A stretch of DNA of 37,341 nucleotides from Azoarcus taiwanensis. GTDB lineage: Bacteria; Pseudomonadota; Gammaproteobacteria; Burkholderiales; Rhodocyclaceae. Below are positions 29,365 to 37,341 of this stretch, piece after piece. The stretch is taken from assembly GCF_012910885.1 (NCBI RefSeq), contig NZ_WTVM01000025.1:1-37341 (forward strand), in the 5' to 3' direction. Each line of letters starts with the position of its first letter. Positions within the stretch are counted from its first letter, which is position 1. Below the pieces are notes generated by a model that saw nothing but the letters and a program-made list of their open reading frames with translations, was not told the origin of the DNA and ran no database searches. The position numbers and the translations under genes were made by a program.

Positions 29365-31988
29365 GCACGCCTGTCTCGCGGGCAACCCGGCGATCGGCGC
29401 CCGGTGCCCGAGGCCTCGCCCTGATGGTACTGGTGCTCGCCCTGCTTGCCACTGCGACGCTTCTGACCTGGCTTTTCGTGCAGGCGGACTCGGTCTCCAA
29501 GGCGGAGGATCAGGCCTACCAACGCGAGCTGCGCCTGCTGCGTCAGGCTGACGCGGAGCTGGACGCCGCGATACTCGCCGCGAGATTCGGACTCTCGCTC
29601 TCATACGACGGCATCATGGCCAGAGTCGGCGCACTCGACGCGGGTATCGAGCGACTGGCAACCGTCCCGACCTATGTCACCGATGATTATCGCGACGGCC
29701 TGCAGGCGAGCATTCTCGCGTACCGACAGCTCCACGAGCGAAAATCGTCACTTGTCGAGGCGTTCAAGCGGGATAACGCCGTGGTGCGCAATTCGCTCGC
29801 TTACTTCCCTGCCCTGCGGGAGCAGACCCAAGCGCAATTGGCTCCGGGAAGCAGCATGGCCGAGCTGGTTCGCCAGTTCACCTGTAGCGTGATGACCCAT
29901 GCCATGAGCGACGAGAACCTGCCTTCGGAGCGCGTGCTCGCATTCTCCTCGGACATAGAGAGCCAGCTCGCGACGCTGGACGCTGCCACCGCGCAACTGG
30001 TCATCAGTCTCCTCGCACACGGCAGGGTCATCCTGGACAACAAGCCGGCGCTGGACGAAACCATCAGCCAGATCCTGCTCCTGGAAAGTGGTGTCCAGGC
30101 TGAACGCATCCATGCCGAATACGCCCGAGGCCACGCTCGTGCGGTGCAACGCGCCGATCGCCACCATATGGCGCTGTATGCGGTCGCGCTCTTGCTCGCA
30201 GCCTATATCGCGCTGATCGTGCTGCGCCTCGCACGCACCTCGCGTGCGCTGGACGACGCGAACCAGGAGCTGGAACAACGTCTGGATGCACTGCTGAGCA
30301 CCCAGTCCAATCTGAGACTGCTGTCGACCGTGTTCACGAATGCTTCGGAGGGCATGCTCATCACCGACGCCCGCGCACGCATTCTCGCAGCCAACCCGGC
30401 ATTCACGCAGATCACCGGCTATCCACTGGACGAGGTACTCGGACAAACCCCCGCACTGTTGCGCTCCGGCGAACACCCCGAGGATTTCTATCGGCAGATG
30501 TGGGCCGTACTCACCCGCGACGGCGAATGGCATGGCGAAATCTGGAACCGCCGCCGCGACGGTTCGGTTTACCCTGAATGGCTCTCGATCAGCGCGGTCC
30601 GTGACCAGGGCTCGGGTATCAGCCACTACATTGGCGTGTTCTCGGACATGAGTGAGCGCAAGGCTGCGGAGGCGCGCATTCGTTTCCTCGCCCACCACGA
30701 CACCCTGACCGGCCTGCCCAACCGCGTGCTGATGCAGGACCGCCTCAACCAGGCGGTGCGTAACGCCCGGCGCTCGAAGCGTCACGTCGCGGTGCTGTGC
30801 CTCGATCTGGACCGCTTCAAGACCATCAACGACAGCCTGGGTCCCGAAGTCGGTGACCAGCTCATCGTCAAAGTGGCGGAGCGCTGCCGCGCCACGCTGC
30901 GCGAAACCGACACCCTGTCACGCCAGGGCGGCGACGAGTTCGTCATCGTCCTGCCGGAACTGGAACACGCCGAGGACGCCGCGGTGGCCGCACGCAAGCT
31001 CCTCGTCGCGCTCGACACGCCCTTCAACCTTGGCGACCATCAGCTCGCAGTGAGCGCCAGCATCGGTATCGCACTGCACCCTGGAGACGGTTCCACCGCA
31101 GCGGCGCTGATCAAGAACGCCGACATCGCCATGTACCGGGCCAAGGAGCGCGGTCGCGCGCGCTACGAGTTCTATGCGGAAGACATCAATGTCGCAACGG
31201 TCGGCAAGTTGCTACTGGAAAACCAGTTGCGTCGCGCGGTGAGCGCAGGCGAACTCATGCTCCACTATCAGCCCAAGTTCGCGATCGAAGGCGCACGTCT
31301 GATCGGCTTCGAGGCCTTGCTGCGCTGGCGGCACCCTGAGCAAGGCGAGCTCTCTCCCGCAGCCTTCCTGCAGGTGGCGGAAGAAGCCGGGCTCATCACC
31401 GAGATTGGCACCTGGGTGTTGGGTGAAGCCTGTGCGCAACAGGCTCGCTGGCGCGAGCAGGGTCATCTCAACGTCCCGGTCGCGGTCAATGTGTCGGCGC
31501 AGCAGTTCGAACGACAGGACATCGTGGCCCTCATCCGGCAAAGTCTCGAGGAACACGAGCTGCCGGCCCCGATGCTCGAACTGGAGCTCACCGAGACCAC
31601 GCTGATGCGCGATCCGGCCATGGCCGCCGACACGCTGCAGCGGCTGCGCGCAATGGGCGTGACCCTCGCCATCGACGACTTCGGCACCGGCTACGCGTCA
31701 CTGAGCTATCTCCATCTGTTGCCGGTGCAAACCGTGAAGATCGACCGCAGCTTCGTCGCGCCCATCGGCAGCACCGATGTCGATGGCAAGATCGCCAGCG
31801 CCATCATCGCACTGGCGCACAGCCTGGGGATGATCGTCGTTGCCGAGGGCGTCGAGACCGAAACTCAACGCGCGCTGCTCGCCGCGCGTGGCTGCGACCA
31901 GATCCAGGGTTATCTGTTGGGCAAGCCCATGAGCGCCGAAGCCGCCGCTTCGCTGCTGGGCGCGCACGAGGGAACCAAACCGGCCTGA
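29361..31988 (+). CDS. Membrane DAHL-PAS-GGDEF-EAL c-di-GMP signalling protein
   Basis: An 875-residue inner-membrane protein. TM1 (about 19-41) and TM2 (about 268-291) flank an all-helical periplasmic region that resembles the DAHL sensor domain (RQADAELDAAILAARFGLSLSYD). A PAS domain follows (about 320-440), then GGDEF (motif GGDEF at 523-527, product-binding I-site RETD at 514-517) and EAL (EAL at 651-653, with NVSAQQF, ELTET, DDFGTGYASLSYL and EGVET kept). Both catalytic motifs are intact, so it could make and break c-di-GMP; such hybrids often act mainly as phosphodiesterases. The ATG overlaps the peroxidase stop by 4 bases, indicating a coupled two-gene operon. Confidence 0.92.
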   Translation: MSTPVSRATRRSAPGARGLALMVLVLALLATATLLTWLFVQADSVSKAEDQAYQRELRLLRQADAELDAAILAARFGLSLSYDGIMARVGALDAGIERLATVPTYVTDDYRDGLQASILAYRQLHERKSSLVEAFKRDNAVVRNSLAYFPALREQTQAQLAPGSSMAELVRQFTCSVMTHAMSDENLPSERVLAFSSDIESQLATLDAATAQLVISLLAHGRVILDNKPALDETISQILLLESGVQAERIHAEYARGHARAVQRADRHHMALYAVALLLAAYIALIVLRLARTSRALDDANQELEQRLDALLSTQSNLRLLSTVFTNASEGMLITDARARILAANPAFTQITGYPLDEVLGQTPALLRSGEHPEDFYRQMWAVLTRDGEWHGEIWNRRRDGSVYPEWLSISAVRDQGSGISHYIGVFSDMSERKAAEARIRFLAHHDTLTGLPNRVLMQDRLNQAVRNARRSKRHVAVLCLDLDRFKTINDSLGPEVGDQLIVKVAERCRATLRETDTLSRQGGDEFVIVLPELEHAEDAAVAARKLLVALDTPFNLGDHQLAVSASIGIALHPGDGSTAAALIKNADIAMYRAKERGRARYEFYAEDINVATVGKLLLENQLRRAVSAGELMLHYQPKFAIEGARLIGFEALLRWRHPEQGELSPAAFLQVAEEAGLITEIGTWVLGEACAQQARWREQGHLNVPVAVNVSAQQFERQDIVALIRQSLEEHELPAPMLELELTETTLMRDPAMAADTLQRLRAMGVTLAIDDFGTGYASLSYLHLLPVQTVKIDRSFVAPIGSTDVDGKIASAIIALAHSLGMIVVAEGVETETQRALLAARGCDQIQGYLLGKPMSAEAAASLLGAHEGTKPA

Positions 31989-32062
31989 GGCACGTCAGCC
32001 TGAGGTCCCGAGGCACTTCGCTCGATATCCGTATTCGGAATATGCATAGAGGCGCCGAGGGT

Positions 32063-32080
32063 TCACAAGCGGGTCACAAG
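32063..32080 (+). promoter_or_regulatory. Direct repeat upstream of the fpr gene
   Basis: TCACAAG occurs at 32063-32069 and again at 32074-32080, exactly 11 bases apart, so on the same face of the helix. It lies about 50 bases before the fpr ATG, where an activator could bind. The protein is unknown. Confidence 0.3.
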
Positions 32081-32113
32081 CCCCTAAGCTCAGCCTTCCC
32101 CAACCGATGGACA

Positions 32114-32119
32114 TAAAAT
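32114..32119 (+). promoter_or_regulatory. Candidate -10 element of fpr
   Basis: TAAAAT lies 10 bases before the ATG at 32130, with no good -35 at 16-18 bases. The implied leader is only a few bases and there is no Shine-Dalgarno. The rest of the 141-base gap after the GGDEF-EAL gene shows nothing clear. Confidence 0.3.
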
Positions 32120-32129
32120 CCAAAAACCT

Positions 32130-32906
32130 ATGGCCAGCTTCGTCACTGAACGCGTTCTTAGCGTGCATCACTGGAACGAGACCCTCTTCAGCTTCAAGAC
32201 GACCCGCGATCGGGGCCTGAGATTCGAGAACGGCCAGTTCGTCATGATCGGTCTCGAGGTCGATGGACGTCCCCTCACGCGCGCCTACAGCATCGCGAGC
32301 CCGAACTACGAGGAACACCTCGAGTTTTTCAGCATCAAGGTGCCCGACGGCGCCTTGACCTCGCGCCTGCAACACCTGCGCGCGGGCGATCCGATCGTCG
32401 TGAGCAAGAAGCCCACCGGCACGCTGATACTGCACGATCTTCGCCCCGGGCGGCATCTCTACCTGCTCGCGACGGGCACCGGCCTCGCGCCGTTCCTGAG
32501 CGTGATCCAGGACCCGGAGACCTACGAGCGCTTCGAGAAGGTGGTCCTCATCCACGGCGTGCGTTTCGTCTCCGAGCTGGCCTACAACGAACTGATCACG
32601 CAGGCCCTGCCCGAACACGAGTTCCTCGGCGACGTGATCCGTGAGCAGCTCATCTACTACCCCACGGTCACCCGCGAACCCTTCCGCCACAACGGTCGCA
32701 TCACTCACCTGATGGAAAGCGGCAAGCTGTTCGAGGATATCGGCCTGCCCCCGCTCGACCCCGCGGCCGACCGCGTAATGATCTGCGGCAGCCCCGCCAT
32801 GCTCAGCGACCTGTGCACCCTGCTCGACGCCCGAGGCTTCGAGATCTCGCCCCGTATCGGCGAGCCGGGCGACTACGTCATCGAGCGCGCCTTCGTCGAA
32901 AAGTAG
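32130..32906 (+). CDS. fpr: Ferredoxin--NADP(+) reductase
   Basis: A 258-residue soluble flavoprotein that passes electrons between NADPH and ferredoxin or flavodoxin. It has the FAD-binding RAYSIASP (about 51-58), the NADP-binding GTGLAPFLSVIQ (about 115-126) and MICGSPAML, and ends with the aromatic-poor FVEK tail of the bacterial Fpr subclass I (E. coli Fpr is 248 aa). No ribosome site precedes the ATG. It is convergent with the MAPEG gene with 3 bases between the stops. A role in oxidative stress or Fe-S supply is known for the family; nothing here narrows it. Confidence 0.95.
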   Translation: MASFVTERVLSVHHWNETLFSFKTTRDRGLRFENGQFVMIGLEVDGRPLTRAYSIASPNYEEHLEFFSIKVPDGALTSRLQHLRAGDPIVVSKKPTGTLILHDLRPGRHLYLLATGTGLAPFLSVIQDPETYERFEKVVLIHGVRFVSELAYNELITQALPEHEFLGDVIREQLIYYPTVTREPFRHNGRITHLMESGKLFEDIGLPPLDPAADRVMICGSPAMLSDLCTLLDARGFEISPRIGEPGDYVIERAFVEK

Positions 32907-32909
32907 GAC

Positions 32910-33305
32910 TCAAGCGAGCAACCGCAGGGCCACCCCTGCGGCACCCGCCACACCCAGCGCTCCGAAAGCCAGGGCGCCGACCAGAAAACCCGGTCCGCGT
33001 GAGGAGGGTTCGCGCCGATAAGCCAGCGCATACCACACCCGACCAAGCAGCCACACCACTCCAAGCCCGGCCGCCACCGCGTCGGACACGAACACCGCGC
33101 ACACCCACAGGCACGGCAAGGTCATCACCACCCACTCAAGGGTGTTCATCTGCACCCTGTACGCTCTCTCGAACATGGGATGGCCGGTCACGGCCGGCGC
33201 CTTGACGTCATAACGCTTGCGCCCCATGCCCACCTCGTAGGCGGTCCAGAACATCAGCAGGACGATGAGCAGGGTGATACCGGCGGAGAGCGGAAAGTCG
33301 TTCAT
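32910..33305 (-). CDS. MAPEG family membrane protein
   Basis: A 131-residue protein with four hydrophobic segments and the MAPEG signature ERAYRVQMNTLEWVV after the first one. The family includes membrane glutathione transferases and eicosanoid enzymes, while bacterial members of this short type are mostly uncharacterised. No catalytic residue beyond the signature can be assigned. Its 3' end holds an 8-bp hairpin that may stop the convergent fpr transcript. The gene starts at the edge of a 343-base non-coding region. Confidence 0.85.
   Translation of the reverse strand: MNDFPLSAGITLLIVLLMFWTAYEVGMGRKRYDVKAPAVTGHPMFERAYRVQMNTLEWVVMTLPCLWVCAVFVSDAVAAGLGVVWLLGRVWYALAYRREPSSRGPGFLVGALAFGALGVAGAAGVALRLLA
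32922..32941 (+). terminator. Hairpin downstream of fpr, inside the MAPEG gene end
   Basis: CCGCAGGG (32922-32929) and CCCTGCGG (32934-32941) form a perfect 8-bp stem with a 4-base loop, 15 bases after the fpr stop. It is within the coding end of the opposing MAPEG gene and lacks a U-tract. Confidence 0.4.
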
Positions 33306-33648
33306 GAGGTCGAGCAGATCGGTTTGAAGGCGCCGACACTATACTGTCCCTGACAGACTGCGTTGGCCAAATCCCGCACAGAGGAGCGGGTCGGGGGCGG
33401 TTGCTGGCCTCGAGGCGACTTTGCCCGAGCGCATGCCGCTGTTGGCGAGCGTAGCGGCCGCGATCCCTGCTGTCTGAGGCCGAAGGCCGAGTTCAGGGAT
33501 CGCAGCGAAGCGAGCCTTACAGCGGCAGCGCGAGTGGCATCGGAGCCGGAGGGGCCACACCCGGCACCGGTGCGCGGGTTCAAATGTGCGCCGGCTGATC
33601 TGCGCCTTGCCCCCTATTCACGCTAAAATTCAACCCTTTGCCCGCCCC
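33306..33648. other. 343-base non-coding region before trhP
   Basis: No convincing gene is seen. The region holds an inverted-repeat element (33450-33515) and, near its end, a possible -10 TAAAAT (33624-33629) 19 bases before the trhP ATG, without a good -35. Open frames here have no recognisable protein character. Confidence 0.6.
33450..33515. repeat. Nested inverted repeat, REP-like
   Basis: GCGATCCCTG (33460-33469) is matched by CAGGGATCGC (33494-33503) across 24 bases that contain a smaller hairpin (GGCC-GAA-GGCC). The outer flanks, GCGAGCGTAGCG and CAGCGAAGCGAGC, are also roughly complementary. It resembles intergenic palindromes that occur in many copies in some genomes, but only one copy is in this window. 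Confidence 0.5.
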
Positions 33649-35061
33649 ATGCAGACCACACTGAAGCGCCCGGAACTCCTCGCCCCCGCTGGCTCGCTCG
33701 AAATGATGCGAACCGCCTTCGCCTATGGCGCGGATGCGGTCTACGCCGGCCAGCCGCGCTACTCCCTGCGGGTGCGCAACAACAGCTTCGGCAAACTCGA
33801 GGCGCTCGAGCAGGGCATTGGCGAGGCGCACGAGGCTGGCAAGGCGTTCTTCGTCGTCAGCAACATCTATCCGCACAACGCCAAGGTCAGAAGCTTCATC
33901 GACGACATGACGCCGGTCATCGAGATGAAGCCAGACGCGCTGATCATGGCCGATCCCGGGCTGATCATGATGGTCCGCGAGCGCTGGCCCGACATGGACA
34001 TTCATCTTTCGGTGCAGGCCAACACCACCAACTACGCAGCGGTGCGCTTCTGGCAATCAGTCGGCGTCAAGCGCATCATTCTCTCCCGCGAACTGTCGCT
34101 CGACGAGGTCGCTGAGATCCGCGACGCCTGTCCCGACATGGAGCTCGAGGTCTTTGTTCACGGCGCCCTGTGCATCGCCTACTCCGGCCGCTGCCTGCTC
34201 TCGGGCTACTTCAACCACCGCGACCCCAACCAGGGCACGTGCACCAACTCCTGCCGCTGGGACTACAAGCTGCACGAGACCAACGAAAACGCCGCCGGCG
34301 ACCTTCTGACCAGCGGCAGCGAGCCACTCGGCAATCCACGCGAAGCAGGCGCGGTCGGCACCGCCACCCGCAACCGCCAGCAAACCGTCGAAGGGCTTGC
34401 GCTCGGTGGCGGGCCGCGTCATATCGGTGGCAGCAAGGTCTGGTTGCTCGAGGAAGGCACGCGCCCGGGCGAATTGATGCCGATCGAGGAAGACGAGCAC
34501 GGCACCTACATACTGAACTCACGCGACCTGCGCGCAATCGAGCATGTCGCAAGGCTGGTCGCGATCGGCGTCGACTCGCTGAAGATCGAAGGGCGGACCA
34601 AGAGCCCGTATTACGTCGCTCGTGCCAGTCAGGGGTATCGGCGCGCAATCGACGACGCGCTGGCCGGGCGAGCCTTCGATACCCGCTTGCTCGGCACCCT
34701 GGAAAGCCTCGCCAACCGGGGCTACACCGACGGCTTCTACCAGCGACACCATACGCCGGAACACCAGAACTACCTGCGCGGCCACTCCGAATCCGGGCGG
34801 AGCATCCTGGTTGGCGAGGCCATCGGCTTCGATCCCGGCCGCAACTTGGTCGAGGTCGAGGTCAAAAACCGCTTTGCGGTGGGTGACCGACTCGAGTTCG
34901 CGCAACCCGGGGCTAACCCGGAGATGCAGGTGCAGCGCATACTCGACGGCCAGAGGGGCGAGCTGTCGGTGGTGCCTGGCAGCGGCAGGCGAGTCTGGCT
35001 CGACGCGCCGGCGGACTACGACCCCGCCGCACCCTGCTTCATCGCAAGGTTTCTGGATTGA
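33649..35061 (+). CDS. trhP: U32-family tRNA hydroxylation protein TrhP (YegQ)
   Basis: TrhP is needed for prephenate-dependent hydroxylation of uridine 34 in tRNA, a step toward cmo5U. The 470-residue protein matches E. coli YegQ throughout: ELLAPAGSLEMMRTAFAYGADAVYAG at the start, FVHGALCIAYSGRCLLSGY, EDEHGTYILNSRDLRAIEHV, LKIEGRTKSPYYVAR and RGYTDGFYQRH. Four cysteines, C175, C182, C198 and C202, could hold an Fe-S cluster as reported for some U32 proteins. An insertion of about 15 residues follows C202 compared with YegQ. The frame is open to 33586, but the family start is ATG 33649. Confidence 0.93.
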   Translation: MQTTLKRPELLAPAGSLEMMRTAFAYGADAVYAGQPRYSLRVRNNSFGKLEALEQGIGEAHEAGKAFFVVSNIYPHNAKVRSFIDDMTPVIEMKPDALIMADPGLIMMVRERWPDMDIHLSVQANTTNYAAVRFWQSVGVKRIILSRELSLDEVAEIRDACPDMELEVFVHGALCIAYSGRCLLSGYFNHRDPNQGTCTNSCRWDYKLHETNENAAGDLLTSGSEPLGNPREAGAVGTATRNRQQTVEGLALGGGPRHIGGSKVWLLEEGTRPGELMPIEEDEHGTYILNSRDLRAIEHVARLVAIGVDSLKIEGRTKSPYYVARASQGYRRAIDDALAGRAFDTRLLGTLESLANRGYTDGFYQRHHTPEHQNYLRGHSESGRSILVGEAIGFDPGRNLVEVEVKNRFAVGDRLEFAQPGANPEMQVQRILDGQRGELSVVPGSGRRVWLDAPADYDPAAPCFIARFLD

Positions 35062-35069
35062 ATGACCCC

Positions 35070-35615
35070 TCAGGTCTTGCGGAATATCGACCGTCGATCG
35101 TTCCACACCAGCATGCTGGTGAGCACCAGCATGCCCCCCACCAACGCCATCGCCAACGCTGGAATCGTGTAGGCAAACAGGCGCCAATTCAAGTCCCGCC
35201 GGACCATGGCTCGACCCGGGTCGTCCGGATGGAACCAGATCGCGATCTGCGGCTGGGCCTGCACCGACCCGATGAAAGCCTGACTGCGATCCCGGCTCTC
35301 CAGTCCACGATGCACCCCGTATTGCGAGCCTTCGAACTGGCGGCCATCGATCGCATAGCGGTAGCGAAGCTCGATGCGATCCACCGGCACCGGCAGAGCC
35401 CGCACCGCCGAAACCACCTCGTGATGGATGACGGTCGCGGGCGCGCTCCGCCATTCAGCTGCTCCCGCCCGCTCGACCAGCGGCAGGATGCCGAACGAAA
35501 GCACGCCCACGACCCCCGCAGACAACAGCAGAATCCCGGCCAGCGGCAGAAGTACGCGTAGCGCGATCTCGACTATCTTGAGCCGCAACGTAGTAGCATT
35601 CGGCCTTGATGCCAT
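35070..35615 (-). CDS. DUF3592 membrane protein
   Basis: A 181-residue protein with one membrane segment near the N-terminus (about 17-45) and one near the C-terminus (about 148-170). Between them is a beta-rich part containing ELRYRYAIDGRQFEGSQYG and IWFHPDDPGRAMVRRDLNW, the typical DUF3592 pattern. Function is unknown. It is convergent with trhP (8 bases between stops). A long DNA palindrome at 35107-35134 falls in its second membrane segment. Confidence 0.8.
   Translation of the reverse strand: MASRPNATTLRLKIVEIALRVLLPLAGILLLSAGVVGVLSFGILPLVERAGAAEWRSAPATVIHHEVVSAVRALPVPVDRIELRYRYAIDGRQFEGSQYGVHRGLESRDRSQAFIGSVQAQPQIAIWFHPDDPGRAMVRRDLNWRLFAYTIPALAMALVGGMLVLTSMLVWNDRRSIFRKT
35107..35134. 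repeat. Overlapping palindromes near the end of the DUF3592 gene
   Basis: ACCAGCATGCTGGT (35107-35120) is a perfect 14-bp palindrome, and GCATGCTGGTG (35111-35121) also pairs with CACCAGCATGC (35124-35134) across a 2-base gap. It lies 46 bases past the trhP stop and might terminate trhP transcripts, but it also encodes part of a membrane helix. Confidence 0.5.
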
Positions 35616-35733
35616 ATTGTTTTTCCGTGTTCGGCTACCGGCATCTTACAACTTTAGAGATACCTTCCGGCGCTTTTCAAGACCCGCCCGTGTTCCGCAT
35701 GCTGGCAATTCCCTGGTCCGGTCCGCCTCAATA

Positions 35734-36228
35734 ATGCAAATCGACTCCAAACCCCACATCCATGCGCTGAACCCCAGGGATCCGGCTCATGCACTGGTGC
35801 TCATCGAGCTCCTCGACCTCTACGCGCGTGACCCCATGGGTGGCGGTCACCCGCTGGACGAAGAAGCCCGCCAGCATCTTGCAGAACGGCTGGCAAAGCG
35901 GGCGGATTACTTCGGATTCCTCGCCTTTATCGGGACACACCCGGTCGGATTGATGAACTGCTTCGAGGGCTTCTCGACCTTCGCAGCCCGGCCGCTGCTC
36001 AACATCCATGACCTTGCGGTGCACCCGGAATGGCGTGGTCGGGGCATCGGCCGCGCCCTGATTGCCGCCGCAGAGACGCTCGCCCGTCACCGTGGGTGCT
36101 GCAAACTCACCCTCGAAGTACTTTCCAACAACCAGCAAGCGCTGAACGCCTACCTGCGCGCAGGGTTCGAGGCCTACCAGCTCGACCCCGCGGCCGGACA
36201 GGCTATGTTCATGCACAAGTGGCTCTGA
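35734..36228 (+). CDS. GNAT family N-acetyltransferase
   Basis: A 164-residue GNAT protein with the acetyl-CoA binding motif in VHPEWRGRGIGRALIAAAE (about 93-111) and the C-terminal segment LEVLSNNQQALNAYLRAGFEAYQ, characteristic of the fold. The frame is open back to 35428, but that part overlaps the divergent DUF3592 gene and has no GNAT character, so ATG 35734 is used. No strong ribosome site is seen. Its acceptor substrate is unknown. The 68 bases to the next gene's promoter region hold nothing else obvious. Confidence 0.9.
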   Translation: MQIDSKPHIHALNPRDPAHALVLIELLDLYARDPMGGGHPLDEEARQHLAERLAKRADYFGFLAFIGTHPVGLMNCFEGFSTFAARPLLNIHDLAVHPEWRGRGIGRALIAAAETLARHRGCCKLTLEVLSNNQQALNAYLRAGFEAYQLDPAAGQAMFMHKWL

Positions 36229-36276
36229 TCTGCCCCGGATCACACCCCATCCTCACCTCGCGGGAGTTTCCTGCGT

Positions 36277-36282
36277 TATAAT
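36277..36282 (+). promoter_or_regulatory. Candidate -10 element of the ABC-F gene
   Basis: A perfect TATAAT lies 36 bases before the TTG start. No convincing -35 is present at 16-18 bases. The expected leader is about 30 bases. Confidence 0.45.
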
Positions 36283-36318
36283 TCAAGGTTTTACAAATCA
36301 CGCTCCCCTGGATCCAAA

Positions 36319-37341
36319 TTGCTCGTCGCCGCCAACATCACCATGCAGTTCGGGGCCAAGCCCCTGTTCGAGAACGTCTCCGTCAAGTTCGGTGACGGCA
36401 ACCGCTACGGCCTCATCGGGGCTAACGGGGCCGGCAAGTCGACCTTCATGAAGATCCTGTGCGGCGCGCTCGAGCCCAGCGCCGGCAACGTCTCCAAGGA
36501 TCCGACCGAGCGAATGGCCTACCTGCGCCAGGACCAGTTCGGCTACGAAGACATGCGCGTGCTCGATGTGGTCATGATGGGTCACACCGAAATGTGGGCC
36601 TGCATGCAGGAAAAGGACGCGATCTACGCCAACCCCGAGGCGACCGAAGACGACTACATGCACGCCGCCGAGCTGGAGTCGAAGTTCGCCGAGTACGACG
36701 GCTACACCGCCGAATCCCGCGCCGGTGAGCTGCTGCTCGGTGTCGGCATCGCAGGCGAACTGCACGACGGCCCGATGAAGAACGTCGCGCCGGGCTGGAA
36801 GCTCCGGGTGCTGCTGTGCCAGGCGCTGTTCGCCAATCCGGACATCCTGTTGCTCGACGAGCCGACAAACAACCTCGACATCAACACCATCCGCTGGCTC
36901 GAGAACGTGCTCAACGAGCGCGACTCGACCATGGTCATCATCTCCCACGACCGCCACTTCCTGAATCAGGTCTGCACCCACATGGCCGACCTGGACTACG
37001 GCACGATCACGGTGTACGCCGGCAACTACGACGACTACATGGAAGCGTCGACGCTCGCGCGCCAAAGGCAGTCCGCGGCCAACGCCCGCGCCAAGGAAAA
37101 AATCCAGGATCTGCAGGAGTTCGTTCGCCGCTTCTCGGCCAACAAGTCCAAGGCCAAGCAGGCCACCAGCCGCCTCAAGCTCATCGACAAGCTCAAGCCC
37201 GAAGACGTCAAGCCGTCCTCGCGCCAGTACCCGTGGATCCGCTTCGAGTACGACGACAAAGACAAACTGCATCGTCTGGCCTGCGAGATCGAGAACATCT
37301 CCTTTGCCTACGAAGGCATGGAGAAGCCGCTCATCCAGCGC
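36319..37341 (+). CDS. ybiT: ABC-F family ATPase, YbiT type (3' end outside window)
   Basis: ABC-F proteins are soluble twin-ATPase factors that bind the ribosomal E site. The first 341 residues are visible and match E. coli YbiT closely: [20 protein letters not shown], Walker A GANGAGKS (34-41), the family-typical [10 protein letters not shown] in place of the usual LSGGQ start, Walker [12 protein letters not shown], then [21 protein letters not shown] and the interdomain linker with [18 protein letters not shown]. The start is TTG 36319, which gives the exact YbiT N-terminus; the next ATG (36343) would remove the first strand. The second ATPase domain begins at ENISFAYEG and is cut by the window end. 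Confidence 0.93.
   Translation, partial: MLVAANITMQFGAKPLFENVSVKFGDGNRYGLIGANGAGKSTFMKILCGALEPSAGNVSKDPTERMAYLRQDQFGYEDMRVLDVVMMGHTEMWACMQEKDAIYANPEATEDDYMHAAELESKFAEYDGYTAESRAGELLLGVGIAGELHDGPMKNVAPGWKLRVLLCQALFANPDILLLDEPTNNLDINTIRWLENVLNERDSTMVIISHDRHFLNQVCTHMADLDYGTITVYAGNYDDYMEASTLARQRQSAANARAKEKIQDLQEFVRRFSANKSKAKQATSRLKLIDKLKPEDVKPSSRQYPWIRFEYDDKDKLHRLACEIENISFAYEGMEKPLIQR

Noticed and set aside
36298-37272. 324-codon minus-strand open frame
   Set aside because: Antisense to the ABC-F gene, whose plus-strand frame runs without stop from TTG 36319 to the window end.

Overview
The window looks like chromosomal DNA of a high-GC betaproteobacterium. The gene set and orders (rimP-nusA-infB-rbfA-truB-rpsO-pnp; dksA beside tRNA-Pro/Arg/His; a glycine-riboswitch gcvTHP operon) together with the NIT-domain chemoreceptor, the DAHL-PAS-GGDEF-EAL protein and the diheme peroxidase suggest the Rhodocyclales (Azoarcus/Thauera/Aromatoleum type). 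That placement is inferred from protein style, not from a search.

Layout. 1-127 appears to be the end of an insertion sequence (start of a transposase on the minus strand plus a terminal repeat), abutting ectB. 142-2806 carries ectBCD for ectoine and 5-hydroxyectoine; ectA is not in the window. A perfect bidirectional terminator separates it from dksA (minus). 3433-3809 is a tRNA-Pro/Arg/His operon with its own promoter and terminator. A chemoreceptor gene follows with a sigma-28-like promoter. 6214-14915 (minus) is the translation and RNA-metabolism block: rimP-nusA-infB-rbfA-truB-rpsO-pnp. 15067-19411 (minus) holds an M50 protease gene, trpS, scpA, scpB and rluB. 19527-21955 (minus) holds an alpha/beta hydrolase gene, rnm and yciO. 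22021-26766 (plus) is a tandem glycine riboswitch and gcvT-gcvH-gcvP.

From 26785 on the content is more accessory: an SLC13-type transporter (minus); a divergent pair of translationally coupled genes, a diheme cytochrome c peroxidase and a membrane c-di-GMP signalling protein, behind a perfect FNR-type palindrome; a ferredoxin-NADP reductase; a MAPEG membrane protein; a U32-family tRNA hydroxylation protein (TrhP); a DUF3592 membrane protein; a GNAT acetyltransferase; and the 5' part of an ABC-F ATPase gene of the YbiT type, cut by the window end.

No CRISPR array, prophage or obviously new multi-gene defence system is visible. The best candidates for something under-described are the FNR-box/peroxidase/c-di-GMP pair at 28271-31988 and the IS junction that separates ectB from whatever lay upstream.
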